Below the pieces are notes generated by a model. It searched no databases, had not been told where the DNA came from, and worked only from the letters and a program-made list of their open reading frames with translations. A stretch of DNA of 64,000 nucleotides from Chryseobacterium sp. W4I1. Its GTDB lineage: Bacteria > Bacteroidota > Bacteroidia > Flavobacteriales > Weeksellaceae. Below are positions 61,644-64,000 of the stretch, one piece after another. Position numbers and translations under genes: made by a program. The DNA is taken from assembly GCF_030816115.1 (NCBI RefSeq), contig NZ_JAUSXQ010000001.1, positions 1,426,001 through 1,490,000 of the forward strand, written 5' to 3'. The number at the start of each line of letters is the position of its first letter. Position 1 is the stretch's first letter.

Positions 61644-62466
61644 GAGGCAAAGCTTTTAAAATGTTTTTTTCTTCACGATATAATGTGCCGGGAATCTGTG
61701 CCAGACTCATGCACATACTCTGTTCAGACCAAGGCCATTCTTCCAGCAGATAACGTTCCATATAGTTAAGCTGGAGCAGGGTAGGCACACGGGGACGGTT
61801 CTTTAAAATACGGATCATGGCTGTAACTTTATCCTGTCCGAAACGGTCTTCGTCTATGCTTCCTTTTACATCAATCTGGTATCTGCCGTCTTCTAATTCT
61901 GAAATTCTTTCTTCGGTGATGATGGGAACGTTTTTCGTAGCAATGAAATTTGGAAGTTGCCGATAACCGTTTAATACCTGGTTTTTTTTAAACTCTTTAA
62001 AATGAATGCCGGGAAAAAGAAGCTGATAAGGCATTGCAAAACGTAAAGCATCTGCTAGCTGTTCACCATCTTCCAAAAGCTCTTCTACACCTTTAATGAA
62101 AATTTCACGGTATTTTTCGCTCCTGTGCTTCAGTATGATTTTCGGTTTTATTTCCCGCCACTTATTCTGAACTTCAGTCAGGTTGATAATTTTTCCCAGC
62201 TGTCCGTTTTCATCCAGGGTGCATACTATTTTTTCCCTAAGCTCATGCAGGTCTCCCACCCATTTGTACATGCCGTCTTTATTGGATTGTTTGTAGAAAG
62301 GCATTTCAACGGTAAAAACAGGTTTTTCATTTTGAATGGAACTTAGTGTTACCTTGAGCTCGGATTCTATATAGTTTTCATTCCGGAGACCCTGAAATTG
62401 ATACCTTTCTTCTCTGAGAAAGATATATTTCCGGTATTCGCCCTGATTTTCTATATTCACCTGCAT
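61624..62466 (-). CDS. Putative T6SS adaptor between vgrG and toxin, unknown
   Basis: A 280-residue soluble protein not recognised. It has a charged N-terminus (MQVNIENQGEYRKYIFLREERYQFQG), a helical middle with KIILKHRSEKYREIFIKGVEELLEDGE and a C-terminal part rich in aromatic and tryptophan residues (YMERYLLEEWPWSEQSM). Position directly after vgrG (2 bases) and before the toxin matches that of Eag-, DUF1795- and DUF2169-like adaptor proteins that load effectors on VgrG, but I see no sequence link to those families. Confidence 0.55.
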   Translation of the reverse strand: MQVNIENQGEYRKYIFLREERYQFQGLRNENYIESELKVTLSSIQNEKPVFTVEMPFYKQSNKDGMYKWVGDLHELREKIVCTLDENGQLGKIINLTEVQNKWREIKPKIILKHRSEKYREIFIKGVEELLEDGEQLADALRFAMPYQLLFPGIHFKEFKKNQVLNGYRQLPNFIATKNVPIITEERISELEDGRYQIDVKGSIDEDRFGQDKVTAMIRILKNRPRVPTLLQLNYMERYLLEEWPWSEQSMCMSLAQIPGTLYREEKNILKALPHDHSTA

Positions 62467-62468
62467 GA

Positions 62469-64000
62469 TTATCCTTTATTGATTTCCACATCAGCCCCTT
62501 TGATATTGGTAGGTCCTGAGGATGACATATTAATTTTTGCTGCATTGGAATTGATATCAGCGTCAATTTTAATTCCGGGATTTGCAGAGGCTTTTCCAAG
62601 CTCTGTTGTCGTTTTTCCTATTACTTTTACATTGAGTCCTTCTATGGTAATGTCTCCGCCTGTGGTCATGGTAATGGAACTGCTTCCTGTTTTAATGGTG
62701 ATATTGGTATCGCATTCCAATGTTATACTTCCTGCATTATCCATTTTAAGCATAGAATTGGCTCCTCCGCCTTCTTTACCTCCAACATTGATAGCACTGA
62801 CACTTCCTACATTGACGGTATTATTATTTCCTACGGTGACTGTTTTGTTATTATTTGCATTGGTTGTTGCATTTCCTGCACCGTCAAATTTCATATTGGC
62901 TCCTCCCTGATCGGTTAAGAAAACAGAGCCTTCGCCATCGTTGAGTTCCAGTTTATTGCCGCTTCTGCTGCTCAGGCTTTTGATGTTATTTCCGGTTCCG
63001 CCACCGCCGCCAACTCCTCCATGGAACATACCTCCCATGACAAAAGGACGATCGGGATGTTGGTGAACGAAATTAACGATCACCTGATCTCCAACTTCTG
63101 GAATTGCCATGAATCCACGGTTTTTACTGACTTTATCACTGTTTCCGGCATCCGGTGTCATCACGCGGATAAATTCTGAAGTATCCTGTCCGTTTTGCCA
63201 GTCAAACTGGACCCGAACACGACCTTGGTTCAACGGATCTGTATTTGAAATTACTTTGGCGAACTGGGGATCAGCTTTTGGCATTTCAAATTCCGGCCGG
63301 GGAATAAATCCGGTATCTGCTGCGATAGCCTCGAAGTTTCCGGTGTAGTAACCTCTTGCATCTACTTCGTGACTGACCTCAGTGATCATCAGTTTGGTAA
63401 AATAAGCAGTCTGATTGGTTTCAGATTTTCGCATTTCTACATCTGCAGTACATCCTGGATATAGGAAGGGGACGCTTGTGGTTCCTGAAGTAACAAAAAC
63501 ATCTACTGCTTTGCTTCCTGCCGTACCTTTCTGTGAAGCATCAATATCCATAAATGTAGATGCTTTGATCGGAGCAACTCTCAAGGAAGGTGTGGTGAAA
63601 GTTTTTTGGGATATTTCGTACGCCCTTTTGGCAATATCTGACTGGTGGTTTATTTTTGAAGTCCCCGTGGTAAGCTTTTCATTCTTGCTGCTGTTGTAGC
63701 CATAAAAAGTTGGATTCACGTGCTGGGCTCTCATTTTGATCTTAATATCATGTACACTGCTGCCATAGACGAGCTGCACGGGCTTTTCCTGTGGTGGCAG
63801 CTTTCCGAAATGAAGAACTTCGCCATCATAATAAAACTGCTCCCCGTAAGCTTCTGCTATCCTTGAAAGATAGTTGAAATGGGTTTCCTCATATTGAGAG
63901 CTGTAAGAAACATTTCCATGCTGGGAATCTACTCTGAAATCAAATTTATTGGAACCCAAACCTTCCTTGATCACCCAATCTGCAATACTGTTCAGGCTGA
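62469..64000 (-). CDS. vgrG: VgrG spike protein (5' end beyond window)
   Basis: The reading frame stays open to the right edge, so the true start is outside. The visible 510 residues carry the gp27/gp5-like core (EVGDQVIVNFVHQHPDRPFVMGGMFHG), a glycine-rich hinge (GGVGGGGG) and a C-terminal beta-helix with TGGDITIEGLNVKVIGK-type repeats (NNNKTVTVGNNNTVNVG and so on). It forms the tip of the T6SS tube. The first gene of the operon, it would carry the PAAR-like toxin encoded three genes downstream. Confidence 0.92.
   Translation of the reverse strand, partial: SLNSIADWVIKEGLGSNKFDFRVDSQHGNVSYSSQYEETHFNYLSRIAEAYGEQFYYDGEVLHFGKLPPQEKPVQLVYGSSVHDIKIKMRAQHVNPTFYGYNSSKNEKLTTGTSKINHQSDIAKRAYEISQKTFTTPSLRVAPIKASTFMDIDASQKGTAGSKAVDVFVTSGTTSVPFLYPGCTADVEMRKSETNQTAYFTKLMITEVSHEVDARGYYTGNFEAIAADTGFIPRPEFEMPKADPQFAKVISNTDPLNQGRVRVQFDWQNGQDTSEFIRVMTPDAGNSDKVSKNRGFMAIPEVGDQVIVNFVHQHPDRPFVMGGMFHGGVGGGGGTGNNIKSLSSRSGNKLELNDGEGSVFLTDQGGANMKFDGAGNATTNANNNKTVTVGNNNTVNVGSVSAINVGGKEGGGANSMLKMDNAGSITLECDTNITIKTGSSSITMTTGGDITIEGLNVKVIGKTTTELGKASANPGIKIDADINSNAAKINMSSSGPTNIKGADVEINKG

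Noticed and set aside
62398..62910. Plus-strand 170-codon ORF over vgrG
   Set aside because: It is the shadow of the low-complexity beta-helix repeats of VgrG; no start signals or domain.

Overview
The window looks like a chromosomal segment from a Chryseobacterium-like member of the Flavobacteriia (Bacteroidota). Reasons: low GC with short AT-rich spacers; many Bacteroidota-type -7 promoter boxes (TAnnTTTG); signal peptides ending in AQ or in a lipobox; flavobacterial families such as GLPGLI, DUF4294, a GldI-like isomerase, SusC/SusD and T9SS sorting domains; and a VgrG/PAAR-like effector operon of the kind found in Bacteroidota T6SS loci. I see no rRNA, tRNA, CRISPR array, transposase or phage genes.

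Layout. 0.2-3.3 kb: housekeeping (DAHP synthase-chorismate mutase, rsgA, ndk). 3.6-5.5 kb: a compact candidate RiPP operon with a 70-residue secreted peptide ending in CPACGMG, a DUF692/MNIO enzyme and a DUF1772-like membrane protein. This is the most novel item in the window. 5.7-12.1 kb: rpe, an M42 peptidase, DUF4294, a NUDIX protein, mnmD, ilvE and a spondin-domain lipoprotein. 12.5-17.0 kb: two immunophilin lipoproteins (one a cyclophilin-FKBP fusion), a retropepsin-like protease and small unknown genes bracketed by two inverted copies of a dispersed repeat. 17.3-21.4 kb: a tandem of three M28 peptidases, one of which has lost catalytic residues. 21.5-25.4 kb: serC-serA-DUF1015 and a ferredoxin. 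25.4-31 kb: acyl-CoA reductase, BI-1 protein, peroxiredoxin-thioredoxin cluster and an aminotransferase. 31-37.8 kb: GLPGLI protein, a fourth M28 peptidase, rsmG, DUF922 protein and an AddB-like nuclease. 37.9-41.2 kb: a T9SS-exported hydrolase and an acyl-CoA dehydrogenase gene with a frameshift.

41.3-54.2 kb is a polysaccharide utilisation locus: a NUDIX-type regulator and MFS permease face a SusC-SusD-GH30-GH3-small ORF-GH16-GH30 operon. The enzyme set suggests a beta-1,3/1,6-glucan such as laminarin or fungal wall glucan. The first GH30 gene carries a one-base homopolymer expansion in its signal peptide. 54.4-58.0 kb holds fabI, an acidic LEA-like protein, tag and a YadA-head-repeat surface protein.

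58.1-64.0 kb (minus strand, running off the right edge) is an effector operon: vgrG, two adaptor-like genes, a PAAR-like/Hint/GIY-YIG nuclease toxin, two immunity-like genes and a start-less gene remnant. VgrG and the PAAR-like domain would carry the toxin, the Hint domain would release the nuclease tip, and the downstream genes would protect the producer.
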